A stretch of DNA of 64,000 bases, taken from assembly GCF_010671565.1 (NCBI RefSeq), contig NZ_JAABOQ010000001.1, positions 434,001 to 498,000 on the forward strand, in the 5' to 3' direction. Of the stretch, positions 9,040-18,682 are shown piece after piece; the first letter of the stretch is position 1, and each line of letters opens with the position of its first letter. Origin of the DNA: Spongiivirga citrea (lineage in GTDB: Bacteria > Bacteroidota > Bacteroidia > Flavobacteriales > Flavobacteriaceae). A program made the translations under genes and the position numbers. The notes below the pieces were generated by a model, which was given only the letters and a program-made list of their open reading frames with translations, was not told where the DNA came from and did not search any database.

Positions 9040-9780
9040 ATGATCTTACGAGCTGACAATATCATGAAGACCTATCGAGGTCGAAAAGTAGTAAAAGGCA
9101 TATCTCTTGAAGTGAATCAAGGAGAAATTGTCGGGTTACTTGGCCCTAATGGTGCTGGTAAAACCACTTCTTTTTATATGATTGTGGGGCTAATAAAACC
9201 TAATGGAGGACAGATATATCTAGATCAAACGAATATCACCAAATTCCCAATGTACAAACGTGCACAGAATGGAATTGGATATTTGGCGCAGGAAGCTTCT
9301 GTTTTTAGAAAATTGAGTATTGAAGATAATATTTTAAGCGTTCTACAGCTTACAAAGCTTAGCAAGAAAGAACAGCTACATAAAATGGAATCGCTCATTG
9401 AAGAATTTAGTCTTGGGCACATTCGAAAAAACCGAGGAGACTTATTATCGGGAGGAGAACGGCGTCGAACAGAAATTGCTAGAGCACTCGCCACCGATCC
9501 TAACTTTGTTTTACTTGACGAACCATTTGCCGGGGTTGATCCAGTTGCGGTAGAAGACATCCAGCGTATAGTGGCACATCTTAAAAATAAGAATATTGGT
9601 ATCCTAATTACAGATCACAACGTACAAGAAACACTAGCAATTACTGACAGAACCTATCTCATGTTCGAAGGTGGTATACTTAAGGCTGGTAAACCTGAAG
9701 AACTTGCTCAAGACGAAATGGTTCGTAAAGTGTATCTTGGTCAGAACTTCGAACTTCGCAAGAAGAAGTTGGAGTTTTAA
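9040..9780 (+). CDS. lptB: LPS export ABC transporter ATP-binding protein
   Basis: ATPase of the LptB2FG complex that extracts LPS from the inner membrane. It shows Walker A GPNGAGKT (35-42), the signature LSGGE with ERRRTEIARAL (136-150) typical of LptB, Walker B FVLLDEP (156-162) and an H-loop ITDHNVQE. The 246-residue length is normal. It sits 121 bases after the AhpD-like gene with no clear terminator between. Its neighbour kdsD also serves LPS synthesis. Confidence 0.95.
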   Translation: MILRADNIMKTYRGRKVVKGISLEVNQGEIVGLLGPNGAGKTTSFYMIVGLIKPNGGQIYLDQTNITKFPMYKRAQNGIGYLAQEASVFRKLSIEDNILSVLQLTKLSKKEQLHKMESLIEEFSLGHIRKNRGDLLSGGERRRTEIARALATDPNFVLLDEPFAGVDPVAVEDIQRIVAHLKNKNIGILITDHNVQETLAITDRTYLMFEGGILKAGKPEELAQDEMVRKVYLGQNFELRKKKLEF

Positions 9781-9794
9781 GTAATTACATCAAC

Positions 9795-10592
9795 ATGAAA
9801 CATCTTATTTGCGGTCTAATTATGGCCGCTATCTTTGGTTGCAAAGCTCAGGATCAAACTCATTTTTTTAATTCTTTCGATGAAACCAAAATTGCCTTTA
9901 CTGATGAAGGTAATGGTGACGCTATACTCCTGTTACACGGATTCATTAATACAAGAAAAAATTGGGAGAAGAGTGTTCTAAAAAAAGAACTACTCGAAAA
10001 AGGATATCGGGTAATCGCCCCAGACCTTCGGGGCAATGGTGATTCTGATAAGCCGCAAAGTGATATAGCTTATCAAGATTTTGCAGAGTTAAAAGATATC
10101 ATTGCTTTGATGGATCATTTAAAAATAAAACAATACCGAGCTGTTGGTTATTCTCGAGGCGCGATCATTTTATCAAAACTACTTACGATGGACGAGCGCA
10201 TAACCAGAGCCACGATCGGTGGAGTCGGATCGGATTTCACGAATCCAAATTGGGAAATACCTCCTGCTTTTTCGAGAGCTTTCAGTGGTGAGGATAAACT
10301 AACTAAAATGACTGAGGGAGCCGTTAATTATGCAAAATCAATCAATGCAGATTTAAAAAGCCTAAGTCTTCAACAAAAATATCAGCCAACCACTACAAAA
10401 CAGGAATGTGCAACCATCAATATTCCACTGATGATTATTTCAGGAAGGCAGGACACATCGAACGGAAATAGAGAAGCGCTCCAAAAAATGATCTCAAAAA
10501 GTTTTTTAAAGTATGTTGAAGGCGACCACAACAATACCTATAAACAAGAAAATTTCAGTAAAGCCGTTATCCAATTTCTAGAAGGAAAGTAG
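9795..10592 (+). CDS. Alpha/beta hydrolase lipoprotein
   Basis: A 265-residue alpha/beta-hydrolase-fold protein with an N-terminal lipoprotein-type signal (IFGC, Cys about 16), so probably envelope-anchored. The oxyanion motif LLLHGF, the GYSRG nucleophile elbow (Ser120), a likely acid residue in ISGRQD and a likely catalytic His in EGDHNN are visible. The substrate cannot be inferred. It lies 14 bases after lptB and may be co-transcribed with it, and it converges on pssA with a 10-base gap. Confidence 0.88.
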   Translation: MKHLICGLIMAAIFGCKAQDQTHFFNSFDETKIAFTDEGNGDAILLLHGFINTRKNWEKSVLKKELLEKGYRVIAPDLRGNGDSDKPQSDIAYQDFAELKDIIALMDHLKIKQYRAVGYSRGAIILSKLLTMDERITRATIGGVGSDFTNPNWEIPPAFSRAFSGEDKLTKMTEGAVNYAKSINADLKSLSLQQKYQPTTTKQECATINIPLMIISGRQDTSNGNREALQKMISKSFLKYVEGDHNNTYKQENFSKAVIQFLEGK

Positions 10593-10602
10593 TTTGATAA
10601 AC

Positions 10603-11334
10603 TTAACTTTTTGGTGTGACTAAGGAAATAATCACATAAAGAATAAGAAGAATCGGAATTGCAATAAATTTAAGCGTTAACAATAGGATAATACAAGCTA
10701 AAATAAAAAGATAACGCACTGCATTCTCCTTGAAACCCCATGTTTTAAACTTTAACGCAAACAGAGGTATCCGCGCATTCAGTAAAAAAGCACTCAAAAT
10801 GGTTACTCCGATCAAAAACCATTGATTTCTTATTATTGTAAATGCCATTTCACTAAATTGATATTCCAATATTAATGGTAACGATAGGATAAGTAATGCA
10901 TTTGCAGGAGTTGGTAGGCCTATAAAAGAATCTCTTTGCTCATCATCAATATTAAACTTAGCTAAGCGATAAGCAGAAGCAAGAGGTATAATAAAAGCTA
11001 CAAAGGGAATTAACGAACCTCCAAAAATTCCCTCGAAAGTCCAATCATTACCATATGTCGAGTAATCACTAGTGCTACTTTTCATTAGCGACATCATCAC
11101 AAATCCTGGTACCACTCCACTCGTGACCATATCGGCAAGAGAATCTAGTTGTACTCCCAACTCACTTTGCACTTTAAGGAGTCTTGCCGCTAGACCATCG
11201 AAAAAATCTAAAAAAATACCCAGACAAACGAAAAAAGCAGCGTATTCCAGCTTATTGTTAATCGCTAATATTGTCGCAATCAATCCACAGGAAAGATTAC
11301 CCATGGTTATTAAATTAGGTATGTGTTTTTTCAT
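10603..11334 (-). CDS. pssA: CDP-diacylglycerol-serine O-phosphatidyltransferase
   Basis: Makes phosphatidylserine, precursor of phosphatidylethanolamine, at the inner membrane. The CDP-alcohol phosphatidyltransferase motif D-G-x2-A-R-x8-G-x3-D-x3-D is complete at residues 46-68 (FDGLAARLL through LDSLAD). About seven to eight hydrophobic segments cover the 243 residues. The start at 11334 leaves a 133-base divergent gap to the next gene. Confidence 0.94.
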   Translation of the reverse strand: MKKHIPNLITMGNLSCGLIATILAINNKLEYAAFFVCLGIFLDFFDGLAARLLKVQSELGVQLDSLADMVTSGVVPGFVMMSLMKSSTSDYSTYGNDWTFEGIFGGSLIPFVAFIIPLASAYRLAKFNIDDEQRDSFIGLPTPANALLILSLPLILEYQFSEMAFTIIRNQWFLIGVTILSAFLLNARIPLFALKFKTWGFKENAVRYLFILACIILLLTLKFIAIPILLILYVIISLVTPKS

Positions 11335-11467
11335 TAGTCAGTTTCGCTAAGGCTAAAATAAGGTCTTTTCATTTATTTTATGAATACCCAAGCATATTAA
11401 CCAAGTAAATATTTTTATTTTCACGTTTATAAAACAGCATAAGCCGCATCGAAAATGCCATTTTAAT

Positions 11468-12658
11468 ATGAAGTCGTTTTACATCTTTTTCCTACTAGTT
11501 TGTTCCAGCATTTTCAGTTTTTCGCAAGAAATTGAACTATCTAATAGGGCCGAAATTAGTATTCTTACGGGAGGGCCTGGTGACAATTTGTACACCAAAT
11601 TTGGTCACACTGCGGTCAGAGTAAAAGACACTGTCGTCGGATTTGATGTTGTTTTCAATTATGGTTCTTTTGATTTTGACCAACCCAATTTTTATCTAAA
11701 TTTTGCCAAGGGACGTTTATTATATAAGCTCACCAATTATAAATATGAGTATTTAGAACGCGCCTATAAAAGAGATAACCAGTCAGTACAGGAGCAGTGG
11801 TTAAACTTAAAACAATCTCAAAAACAACAATTTTTTAACAAGCTTTTGATCAACGCCAAACCTCAAAATAGCTCCTATTTATATGACTATTTTTATGATA
11901 ATTGCGCAACTAGACCAAAAGATGTTTTACAGCAAGTTCTAGGAAATAATCTTGTTTTCGATGAAACTTATGTAACAGATATTCGAACAATTAGACAGTT
12001 ATATTTAGATGAATTACCAGCAAATGATTGGGGAAATTTAGGCATAACTACAGCTCTAGGTTCCGTAATTGATAGCGATGCCTCGCCAATGGAACATATT
12101 TATATTCCGCATTATTTAAATAAAGCTTTATCAAAAGCAACCATAAAGACTGAAAAAGGTATCATTCCGGCAGTTGAAAAATCAGAAACTATTATTGACA
12201 GTACAAGAAAATCAGGTTTTGGTATTGATTTTTTCTGGAGCCCCGTATTTATATTTTCAGCACTGGCTTTTTTGGGGATTTTTATCACATATAAAGATAG
12301 AAAAAACAACAAGCGAACCAAGCTTCTTGATTGGCTTATCTTTTCTATAACGGGGCTCATTGGAGTTGTACTTTTACTATTGTGGTTTGCCACCGATCAT
12401 ATAGCTAGCGATAATAATTTTAATATTCTCTGGGCATTTACACCTAACCTATTATTCCTTTTCTACTTAAGAAAAAATAGCCAGAACTGGAACAAGCGTT
12501 ATATGGCATTTCTCTTAGGCGCAATCTTTTTAATGCTGGTTTTGTGGGTATTCGGAATTCAATTATTTGCACTTTCTCTAATTCCAATTTTGGTATTATT
12601 ATTGATACGATATGTATATCTATATCAATACTTTTCAACCAATGCAACAAGCAGTTAG
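11468..12658 (+). CDS. DUF4105-type (Lnb N-terminal-like) membrane protein
   Basis: A 396-residue protein with a cleavable signal peptide and the recognisable DUF4105 opening (ILTGGPGDNLYTKFGHTAVR, about 32-51). A conserved DYFYDNCATRPKD segment holds Cys and Asp residues that are probably catalytic. DUF4105 resembles the periplasmic domain of bifidobacterial lacto-N-biosidase, but the actual activity is unknown. The second half has about four transmembrane segments. The next gene overlaps its last 17 bases. Confidence 0.88.
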   Translation: MKSFYIFFLLVCSSIFSFSQEIELSNRAEISILTGGPGDNLYTKFGHTAVRVKDTVVGFDVVFNYGSFDFDQPNFYLNFAKGRLLYKLTNYKYEYLERAYKRDNQSVQEQWLNLKQSQKQQFFNKLLINAKPQNSSYLYDYFYDNCATRPKDVLQQVLGNNLVFDETYVTDIRTIRQLYLDELPANDWGNLGITTALGSVIDSDASPMEHIYIPHYLNKALSKATIKTEKGIIPAVEKSETIIDSTRKSGFGIDFFWSPVFIFSALAFLGIFITYKDRKNNKRTKLLDWLIFSITGLIGVVLLLLWFATDHIASDNNFNILWAFTPNLLFLFYLRKNSQNWNKRYMAFLLGAIFLMLVLWVFGIQLFALSLIPILVLLLIRYVYLYQYFSTNATSS

Positions 12659-13142
12659 AGTCCTACTTTTAATAGCCCTTTTATTTACTTCAACTAAGGT
12701 TTTATCATACCAATATGAAAAAGAACGCCCCAGTCATACAAAAGACAAACTGCTTAGTATTGGATATCAATATAGCTTTGGGGAGCCTAATCAAAAAAGG
12801 TTTCATTTAGTCGATCTCAACTATCAAAAGTCATATTCAAGCGGTATTCATGGTTCTAGTCTTAATTGGTATATCGGCAATGAATTCACAGTAGGCAATT
12901 CAGTATTTTTAATTGGCCCAAAAATTGGTGCTTACTTAAGCTATGGTGGTATTGTTTTAGGCTCACAAATGGTGTACTATACTAGCTTTCGAGAGGACAG
13001 TTTACGGTATGTGCCGTTTTTTGGTATTGGTGCCTCTTCATTCAGATTAACCATCAATCCACATATACGACTAACAAATACCGATTTTGAGCCAATAAAT
13101 CGTGGTAGTGTGAATATCGTTATCGGAATCAATTTGAATTAA
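12642..13142 (+). CDS. Exported beta-rich protein of unknown function
   Basis: I chose the ATG at 12642 because a normal signal peptide (MQQAVRVLLLIALLFTSTKV) begins there; an earlier ATG at 12612 would add ten unlikely residues. The mature part of about 145 residues alternates short hydrophobic and glycine-containing strands (YQYSF, GNEFTVG, GPKIGAYLSYGG). This suggests a small outer-membrane beta-barrel or a periplasmic beta protein. It overlaps the DUF4105 gene by 17 bases, implying coupled expression. I recognise no family. Confidence 0.78.
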   Translation: MQQAVRVLLLIALLFTSTKVLSYQYEKERPSHTKDKLLSIGYQYSFGEPNQKRFHLVDLNYQKSYSSGIHGSSLNWYIGNEFTVGNSVFLIGPKIGAYLSYGGIVLGSQMVYYTSFREDSLRYVPFFGIGASSFRLTINPHIRLTNTDFEPINRGSVNIVIGINLN

Positions 13143-13200
13143 AACTATAGTATTCAACTTGCATTAGTACCTTTGGCAGGAATTCTATTTATAGCTTCTA

Positions 13201-15066
13201 GTGAACTACCTTTCAGTTGAAAATATTTCAAAAGCCTTTGGCGAACGCGTTCTATTTAGTGACATCTCATTTGGCATCAATAAAGACCAAAAAATAGCCT
13301 TTGTCGCTAAAAACGGAACGGGAAAAACATCCATCTTAGATATTATTGCTGGCATAACTCCACCCGATTCTGGGCAAGTAGTAAGCAGAAAAGGAATCAA
13401 GATATCATTCCTACCTCAAGAACCTAATCTAGATGGTAATCTAACGATAGAAGAAACAATTTTTGCTTCGGATAATGATATTTTAAAGGTCATTGAACGT
13501 TATGAAAAGGCATTAAACAATCCAGAAGATCAAGATGCTTACCAAAAAGCTTTTGACGAAATGGAGCAGCTACAAGCATGGGATTTTGAAACCCAATACA
13601 AGCAGGTCCTTTTTAAGCTTAAGTTGGACCAGTTAGATAGAAAGGTGCACCTACTATCAGGCGGGCAGAAAAAAAGGTTAGCAATGGCGAATGCATTGTT
13701 GAATAAACCAGATCTGTTAATATTGGATGAGCCTACGAACCACTTAGATCTAGAGATGATTGAGTGGCTAGAAGATTACTTTGCAAAAGAGAATATCACC
13801 CTGTTCATGGTAACGCACGATCGCTATTTTTTAGAACGTGTTTGTAATGAAATTGTCGAGTTAGAAGATGGTCAACTTTATAGTTACAAAGGAAACTATT
13901 CGTACTATTTAGAAAAGAAAGAAGCTAGGCTGCAATTAGAAGCTGTAAATACGGGAAAAGCAAAACAGCTATATAAAAAGGAATTGGAATGGATGCGACG
14001 ACAACCAAAAGCGCGTACCACGAAATCTAAATCTCGCATTGATGATTTTTCCGAAATAAAAGCTAAGGCCCATAAACGGCGAGAAAATCATACCATGCAG
14101 CTCGAGATCAACATGGAACGAATGGGCAACAAGGTTGTCGAATTGCATAAACTATCTAAGTCTTTTGACGATAAGATTATATTAAAACAATTTGATCATA
14201 GTTTTCAACCAGGAGAACGTGTTGGAATTATCGGAAAAAATGGAACGGGTAAATCTACATTTTTGAATATGATTACTGGTGCATTACAACCAGATGCTGG
14301 TAAAATCATTACTGGAGAAACCATAAAGTTCGGCTACTACACTCAAAAAGGAATCAATATAAAACCAGGACAAAAGGTTATTGAGGTTATTAGAGAGTTT
14401 GGTGATTACATCCCGCTTAAAAAAGGGCGTCAAATATCAGCGCAACAACTTTTAGAACGCTTTTTGTTTGACAGAAAAAAATCTTATGATTTTGTAGAAA
14501 AATTAAGTGGTGGAGAAAGAAAACGACTCTACTTATGTACAGTTCTTATTCAAAACCCAAATTTTTTAATTCTAGATGAGCCTACGAATGACCTAGACAT
14601 CGTTACCTTGAACGTTCTTGAAAGTTTCTTATTAGATTTTCCGGGCTGTCTATTGGTTGTTTCTCACGATCGCTATTTTATGGATAAGATTGTCGACCAC
14701 CTATTTGTTTTTAGAGGCGAGGGTGTTATTGAGGATTTTCCCGGTAATTATTCTGATTTCAGAGCTTATGAAGACAGTACTCCTGTTGCAGCTCAAATTA
14801 AGGAAATAAAAACTGAAAAAACCGACTGGAAAAAAGATAATACTGCCGGAAAACTCTCTTATAACGAACAGAAGGAATACGAAAAAATCGAGCGTGAACT
14901 CAAACAACTGGAATATCGTAAAAAAGAAATGGAGGCTTTATTTGCGGAAGGAACTCTAGACAATGAAGCCATATTAGAGCAATCAAAAGAACTTGAGCAA
15001 GTAATTAAGAATATTGAAACCAAAGAAGAACGTTGGTTTGAACTAGCAGGAAAACTGGAAGGATAA
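13201..15066 (+). CDS. ABC-F family ATPase, Uup-like
   Basis: A soluble protein of 621 residues with two ABC domains and no membrane part, as in ribosome-associated ABC-F factors. The first Walker A is KNGTGKTS (38-45), followed by LSGGQKKRLAMANAL and LLILDEPTNHLDLEM. The second half has GKNGTGKST, LSGGERKRLYL and FLILDEPTNDLDIV. The Arg/Lys-rich linker (MRRQPKARTTKSKSR) and the C-terminal coiled coil from about 545 favour a Uup-like member. The start is GTG at 13201. It abuts the convergent glycosyltransferase gene with no gap. Confidence 0.93.
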   Translation: MNYLSVENISKAFGERVLFSDISFGINKDQKIAFVAKNGTGKTSILDIIAGITPPDSGQVVSRKGIKISFLPQEPNLDGNLTIEETIFASDNDILKVIERYEKALNNPEDQDAYQKAFDEMEQLQAWDFETQYKQVLFKLKLDQLDRKVHLLSGGQKKRLAMANALLNKPDLLILDEPTNHLDLEMIEWLEDYFAKENITLFMVTHDRYFLERVCNEIVELEDGQLYSYKGNYSYYLEKKEARLQLEAVNTGKAKQLYKKELEWMRRQPKARTTKSKSRIDDFSEIKAKAHKRRENHTMQLEINMERMGNKVVELHKLSKSFDDKIILKQFDHSFQPGERVGIIGKNGTGKSTFLNMITGALQPDAGKIITGETIKFGYYTQKGINIKPGQKVIEVIREFGDYIPLKKGRQISAQQLLERFLFDRKKSYDFVEKLSGGERKRLYLCTVLIQNPNFLILDEPTNDLDIVTLNVLESFLLDFPGCLLVVSHDRYFMDKIVDHLFVFRGEGVIEDFPGNYSDFRAYEDSTPVAAQIKEIKTEKTDWKKDNTAGKLSYNEQKEYEKIERELKQLEYRKKEMEALFAEGTLDNEAILEQSKELEQVIKNIETKEERWFELAGKLEG

Positions 15067-15903
15067 TTAAGCTGTCTCACTAAGGACATCGGCATCCTTT
15101 CGAATCCCATAATCTGTCCATTTTAATTTTTTAGAACGAGTCTCAAAACGAATAGCCCTGTTTTTCGCGATTGACTCTTTATTCTTATAACCACGTGGGT
15201 GGTCTAAGTGAATACAGATAGCACTATAGCGTATTTGTTTTGATTTAATCCCTGAATTGAAAAGGCGCTCTCCCAATTCGCGATCCTGACCTCCATACTG
15301 CATACGCTCATCAAAACCATTTATGGCAACGATATCTTCTTTCCAACCAGAAGCGTTATGGCCATTCCAACTTGCATTGGTAGGAGTCAATTTATTTAGT
15401 AGTTTGGATTTTAATCCGCTAGAAGTAAGCTTATTTGTTTTAAAGGAAGAAGGAAGCCCATTTGCAGCTAACCACTTAGCATCAAAACAACGTCCTGATC
15501 TAATATCTTCTTCACCGATGGCCTCAGAAATATTCATCGGCAACATAAAATATCCACCCGATAAAAAATAGCCTTTTTCTTTACGCTCTTCATGAATCGA
15601 CAGAAAATCCTTTCTAGGAATACAATCGCCATCACTCATTACGATATATGGTGCGCTACATGCTTCAACTGCTTTATTAAGAATACGAGATTTTTGGAAT
15701 CCGTCATCTTCTTGCCAAACATGTACTATAGAATAATCAACAATTGAACGATATCGATCGATTAAAGCCTTAGTTTTGGGACCTGAACCATCATCGGCTA
15801 TAACCATTTCAAAATCTTTAAAATCTTGCATAGCATATCCTACAAGTACTTTTTCAAGCCAAGCCTCTGCATTATAGGTGCTTATGATTACCGATATATT
15901 CAT
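15067..15903 (-). CDS. Glycosyltransferase family 2 (chondroitin-polymerase-like)
   Basis: A 278-residue GT-A enzyme opening with SVIISTYNAEAWLEKVL, then ADDGSG and the metal-binding SDGDCIPR. A C-terminal segment GFDERMQYGGQDRELGERL matches the galactosyltransferase-7 type end that positions the acceptor. It is closely related in layout to the gene at 17872-18657. There is no signal peptide or membrane segment. It probably adds a sugar to LPS core or another glycan; donor and acceptor are unknown. Confidence 0.9.
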   Translation of the reverse strand: MNISVIISTYNAEAWLEKVLVGYAMQDFKDFEMVIADDGSGPKTKALIDRYRSIVDYSIVHVWQEDDGFQKSRILNKAVEACSAPYIVMSDGDCIPRKDFLSIHEERKEKGYFLSGGYFMLPMNISEAIGEEDIRSGRCFDAKWLAANGLPSSFKTNKLTSSGLKSKLLNKLTPTNASWNGHNASGWKEDIVAINGFDERMQYGGQDRELGERLFNSGIKSKQIRYSAICIHLDHPRGYKNKESIAKNRAIRFETRSKKLKWTDYGIRKDADVLSETA

Positions 15904-15966
15904 TTAAAAGTTAGCCGCTTAAACTACTGCGAAGTTAAGTTTCTTTTCTATCATAGCAAAAACTAA

Positions 15967-15974
15967 TATTTTTG
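15967..15974 (+). promoter_or_regulatory. Possible -7 box TATTTTTG before the glycosyltransferase family 9 gene
   Basis: It matches TAnnTTTG and ends 14 bases before the ATG at 15989. No TTG is seen at the -33 position, so confidence is limited. Confidence 0.35.
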
Positions 15975-15988
15975 ATAACAATTTCTAT

Positions 15989-17062
15989 ATGAAGATATTG
16001 GTAATACAACAAAAAATGATCGGTGATGTTTTAACCTCATCTGTCATTTGCGACAATCTTAAAAAAACTCAGCCCGACCATGAAATTCATTATATGGCTA
16101 ATGAAAATACGTTGGCTGTTATCGAGCAGAATCCGTCGATTGATTCCATTGTTGTTTTTAAAAAAGATTTTCGCTCAAGCAAGTACAAGTTCTATCGATT
16201 TCTACGATCAATTAAGAAAGAAAAATATGATATCGTAATTGATGCCTATGGGAAATTGGAGAGTAATTTAGTAACACTCTTCTCAGGAGCAAAAACAAAG
16301 ATCGGTTGGAAAAAGTCCTATTCTAAGTGGATCTACACCAAAACCTACAATGCTTCACAACAGCAAAAAAACAAAGATTTAGCCGTTAATGATCGATTAC
16401 TACTGATTGAATCATTTGTAAAAAACGAGGATGAAATAATTGTAAAACCAACCATCCATTTAACCGATAAAGAGCTAAACCAGGCCATTAGTTTCCTAAA
16501 AGAACATGGAATATCACAGAATGAAAATTTCATAATGATCGGAGTTCTTGGCAGCTCACATAACAAAACATATCCCATACCATACATGGCGAAACTGTTA
16601 GATATAATTGCTAGTAAAACGCAAGCTCACCTCCTATTTAATTATATACCTTCTCAATTTGAGGAAGCTGAAGCCATTTTCAATCATTGTAATCACGAAA
16701 CCAAATCGCAAATTAAATTAGAGGCATTTGCGCCTTCACTCCGTTCGTTTCTAGCCCTATTATCTCATTGCGATGCACTAATTGGCAACGAAGGTGGTGC
16801 TGTTAATATGGCCAAGGCGTTAAATATTCCGACCTTCAGTATTTTTTCTCCTTGGATAAATAAAGAAGCCTGGCATTTGTTTGGGGATGATATCAATCAA
16901 GCAATTCATTTAAAGGATGTAAAACCAGAATTATATCGAGAGCTTAACAGAAAAGAACAAAAAGAAAATGCTATTCATCTTTATCAAGAGTTCAAACCAG
17001 AATTAATCGCAGAAAAGTTATCCGCTTTTTTAGATATCTTGTACCCTAACAAATCGGTATGA
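15989..17062 (+). CDS. Glycosyltransferase family 9 (heptosyltransferase-like)
   Basis: A 357-residue GT-B enzyme of the LPS heptosyltransferase family. It begins with ILVIQQKMIGDVLTSSVIC and has the C-terminal donor-binding region GVLGSSHNKTYP and later GNEGGAVNMAKALNIPTFSIF. Such enzymes transfer heptose or a related sugar to the LPS inner core from the cytosolic side. Its stop overlaps the ATG of the next transferase (ATGA), so the two are translationally coupled. Confidence 0.91.
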   Translation: MKILVIQQKMIGDVLTSSVICDNLKKTQPDHEIHYMANENTLAVIEQNPSIDSIVVFKKDFRSSKYKFYRFLRSIKKEKYDIVIDAYGKLESNLVTLFSGAKTKIGWKKSYSKWIYTKTYNASQQQKNKDLAVNDRLLLIESFVKNEDEIIVKPTIHLTDKELNQAISFLKEHGISQNENFIMIGVLGSSHNKTYPIPYMAKLLDIIASKTQAHLLFNYIPSQFEEAEAIFNHCNHETKSQIKLEAFAPSLRSFLALLSHCDALIGNEGGAVNMAKALNIPTFSIFSPWINKEAWHLFGDDINQAIHLKDVKPELYRELNRKEQKENAIHLYQEFKPELIAEKLSAFLDILYPNKSV

Positions 17063-17877
17063 AGCTTAAAGAAATTCCTGCATCCATTTATCAAAACCTT
17101 CGCTTGAAGTTCGTTCCTATCAGAAGACTTCATAGAAGCAAAAAAGAAGCTTTACCCATAATTGTTTCGCTTACAACCATACCAAGCCGGCTTAAAACGC
17201 TACATATTACTATTCGCAGTATTCTCGATCAAAGTAGAAAACCAGAAAAAGTTGTGCTTTGGATAAACGAAAATGATGTTAACAATATTCCCTACAGTCT
17301 AATTGTACTTACTGGCGAGCGTTTCGAGATTGAGGTGTCCCCTTATACATTTTCGCATCGGAAATTGATTCACAGTCTAGAAAAATTTCCAGATCATATA
17401 ATTGTTACATGCGATGATGATATGATCTATCGGAAAAACTGGTTAGAAATTCTGTATAATGAACATTTAAAAAATCCTCTGGCAATAACAGCAAATCAAA
17501 CACGACATATTCGTTATGATTCTGACGGGACTTTAAAACCTTATAAAGAATGGCTATATCCTGAAAAAAATGAAATCAGTGAAACTGCTATATTACCTAT
17601 TGGGGCCGAGGGCGTATTATATCCGCCAAAAATGCTGGATAGTGAAGTGTTAAACGTTGATCTATTTTTAAAACTCGCGCCGAAGGCGGACGACCTGTGG
17701 TTTAAAGCAATGTCCTTTTTAAAAGGAACTAAATCTGTTCAAGCAGAAAAAACTACTAAAAAAGCTATTCCTATTTTTGGTACACAGGCAATTTCTTTGA
17801 AAAAACACAATATCGATCAGGATAAAAACAGAACCCAATGGCAGGCATTGACTGATTATTTTGATATAGAGTTATAG
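17059..17877 (+). CDS. Glycosyltransferase, GT2-like
   Basis: A 272-residue protein with the strand pattern of a GT-A fold: PIIVSLTTIPSRLKTL, SILDQSRKPEKVVLW, and a DDDM metal-binding motif in VTCDDDMIYRKNW (DxD-like, about residues 118-130). I do not recognise a precise family. It lacks a signal peptide. It overlaps the upstream GT9 by four bases and its last six bases overlap the end of the convergent GT2 gene. A role in LPS or polysaccharide assembly is inferred from context. Confidence 0.82.
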   Translation: MKLKEIPASIYQNLRLKFVPIRRLHRSKKEALPIIVSLTTIPSRLKTLHITIRSILDQSRKPEKVVLWINENDVNNIPYSLIVLTGERFEIEVSPYTFSHRKLIHSLEKFPDHIIVTCDDDMIYRKNWLEILYNEHLKNPLAITANQTRHIRYDSDGTLKPYKEWLYPEKNEISETAILPIGAEGVLYPPKMLDSEVLNVDLFLKLAPKADDLWFKAMSFLKGTKSVQAEKTTKKAIPIFGTQAISLKKHNIDQDKNRTQWQALTDYFDIEL

Positions 17878-18657
17878 GTACTTATCTAGACCATTCCCTG
17901 CCCAGGTTATTTTGTTTTTAATTGCCTCGTTTTGAATTTTACTGTTCTCATCCATCATACTTTTATCGCTAATGGTATGATCTAAATGAAAAACGAGCCC
18001 TTTAAATTTCATTCTTCGAGATTGAACACCGATATTATGAAGCCGGATTGCCATTTCGGAGTCTTCTCTTCCCCAACCGTGAATATCCTCGTTAAAACCG
18101 TTTATTTTCACAATATCCTCTTTCCAGAATGACATATTACATCCACGTAATTTTTTAGAAATACTCGATTCCTTTTTGCTTAGATTACTTAAAAAAGGAA
18201 TTCTTAGACGTCTTGGTCTTTTCCCTAAAGAAGGATGCAAAATAGAAAAGTGGATCTGACCCGTATCCTCTATTTTAGAAACATAAGGTTGCTTAATGTG
18301 AACCCTTGTGCCATATAGATAAAGTCCCTTCTCGGCGAAACTTAAATGATCTTCAACACACTTTTCATGTAAAATACAGTCGCCATCAATTTGAATAATA
18401 TAATCCGCCTTAGATAATGCAAGAGCTTTATTCAAGACAACACCTTTCCGAAATCCAATATCTTCATGCCAAACATGATGAATTGTTGATGATATTTTAT
18501 TTCTATAATCGTCAATTAGTTCCTTGGTATCAGACTTTGACCCATCGTCAGCAATCAATACTTCATCTGGTAATTTTGATTGATTCGCAATACTTTTAAA
18601 AACAAGATTTAGCGCTTTGGGCCAATTATAGGTACTGATTAAAAGAGCAACTTTCAT
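17872..18657 (-). CDS. Glycosyltransferase family 2 (chondroitin-polymerase-like)
   Basis: A 261-residue GT-A enzyme with ALLISTYNWPKALNLVF, ADDGSKSDTKE, the metal site IDGDCILHE and the C-terminal acceptor segment GFNEDIHGWGREDSEMAIRL. Order, length and signatures parallel the protein at 15067-15903 (both also share an HVW-E-D-GF-K-LNKA core), so the two are paralogues. It ends in a six-base tail-to-tail overlap with the preceding plus-strand gene. Confidence 0.9.
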   Translation of the reverse strand: MKVALLISTYNWPKALNLVFKSIANQSKLPDEVLIADDGSKSDTKELIDDYRNKISSTIHHVWHEDIGFRKGVVLNKALALSKADYIIQIDGDCILHEKCVEDHLSFAEKGLYLYGTRVHIKQPYVSKIEDTGQIHFSILHPSLGKRPRRLRIPFLSNLSKKESSISKKLRGCNMSFWKEDIVKINGFNEDIHGWGREDSEMAIRLHNIGVQSRRMKFKGLVFHLDHTISDKSMMDENSKIQNEAIKNKITWAGNGLDKYL

Positions 18658-18682
18658 GTGTCAATTTAAGGCTTAAAAATAC

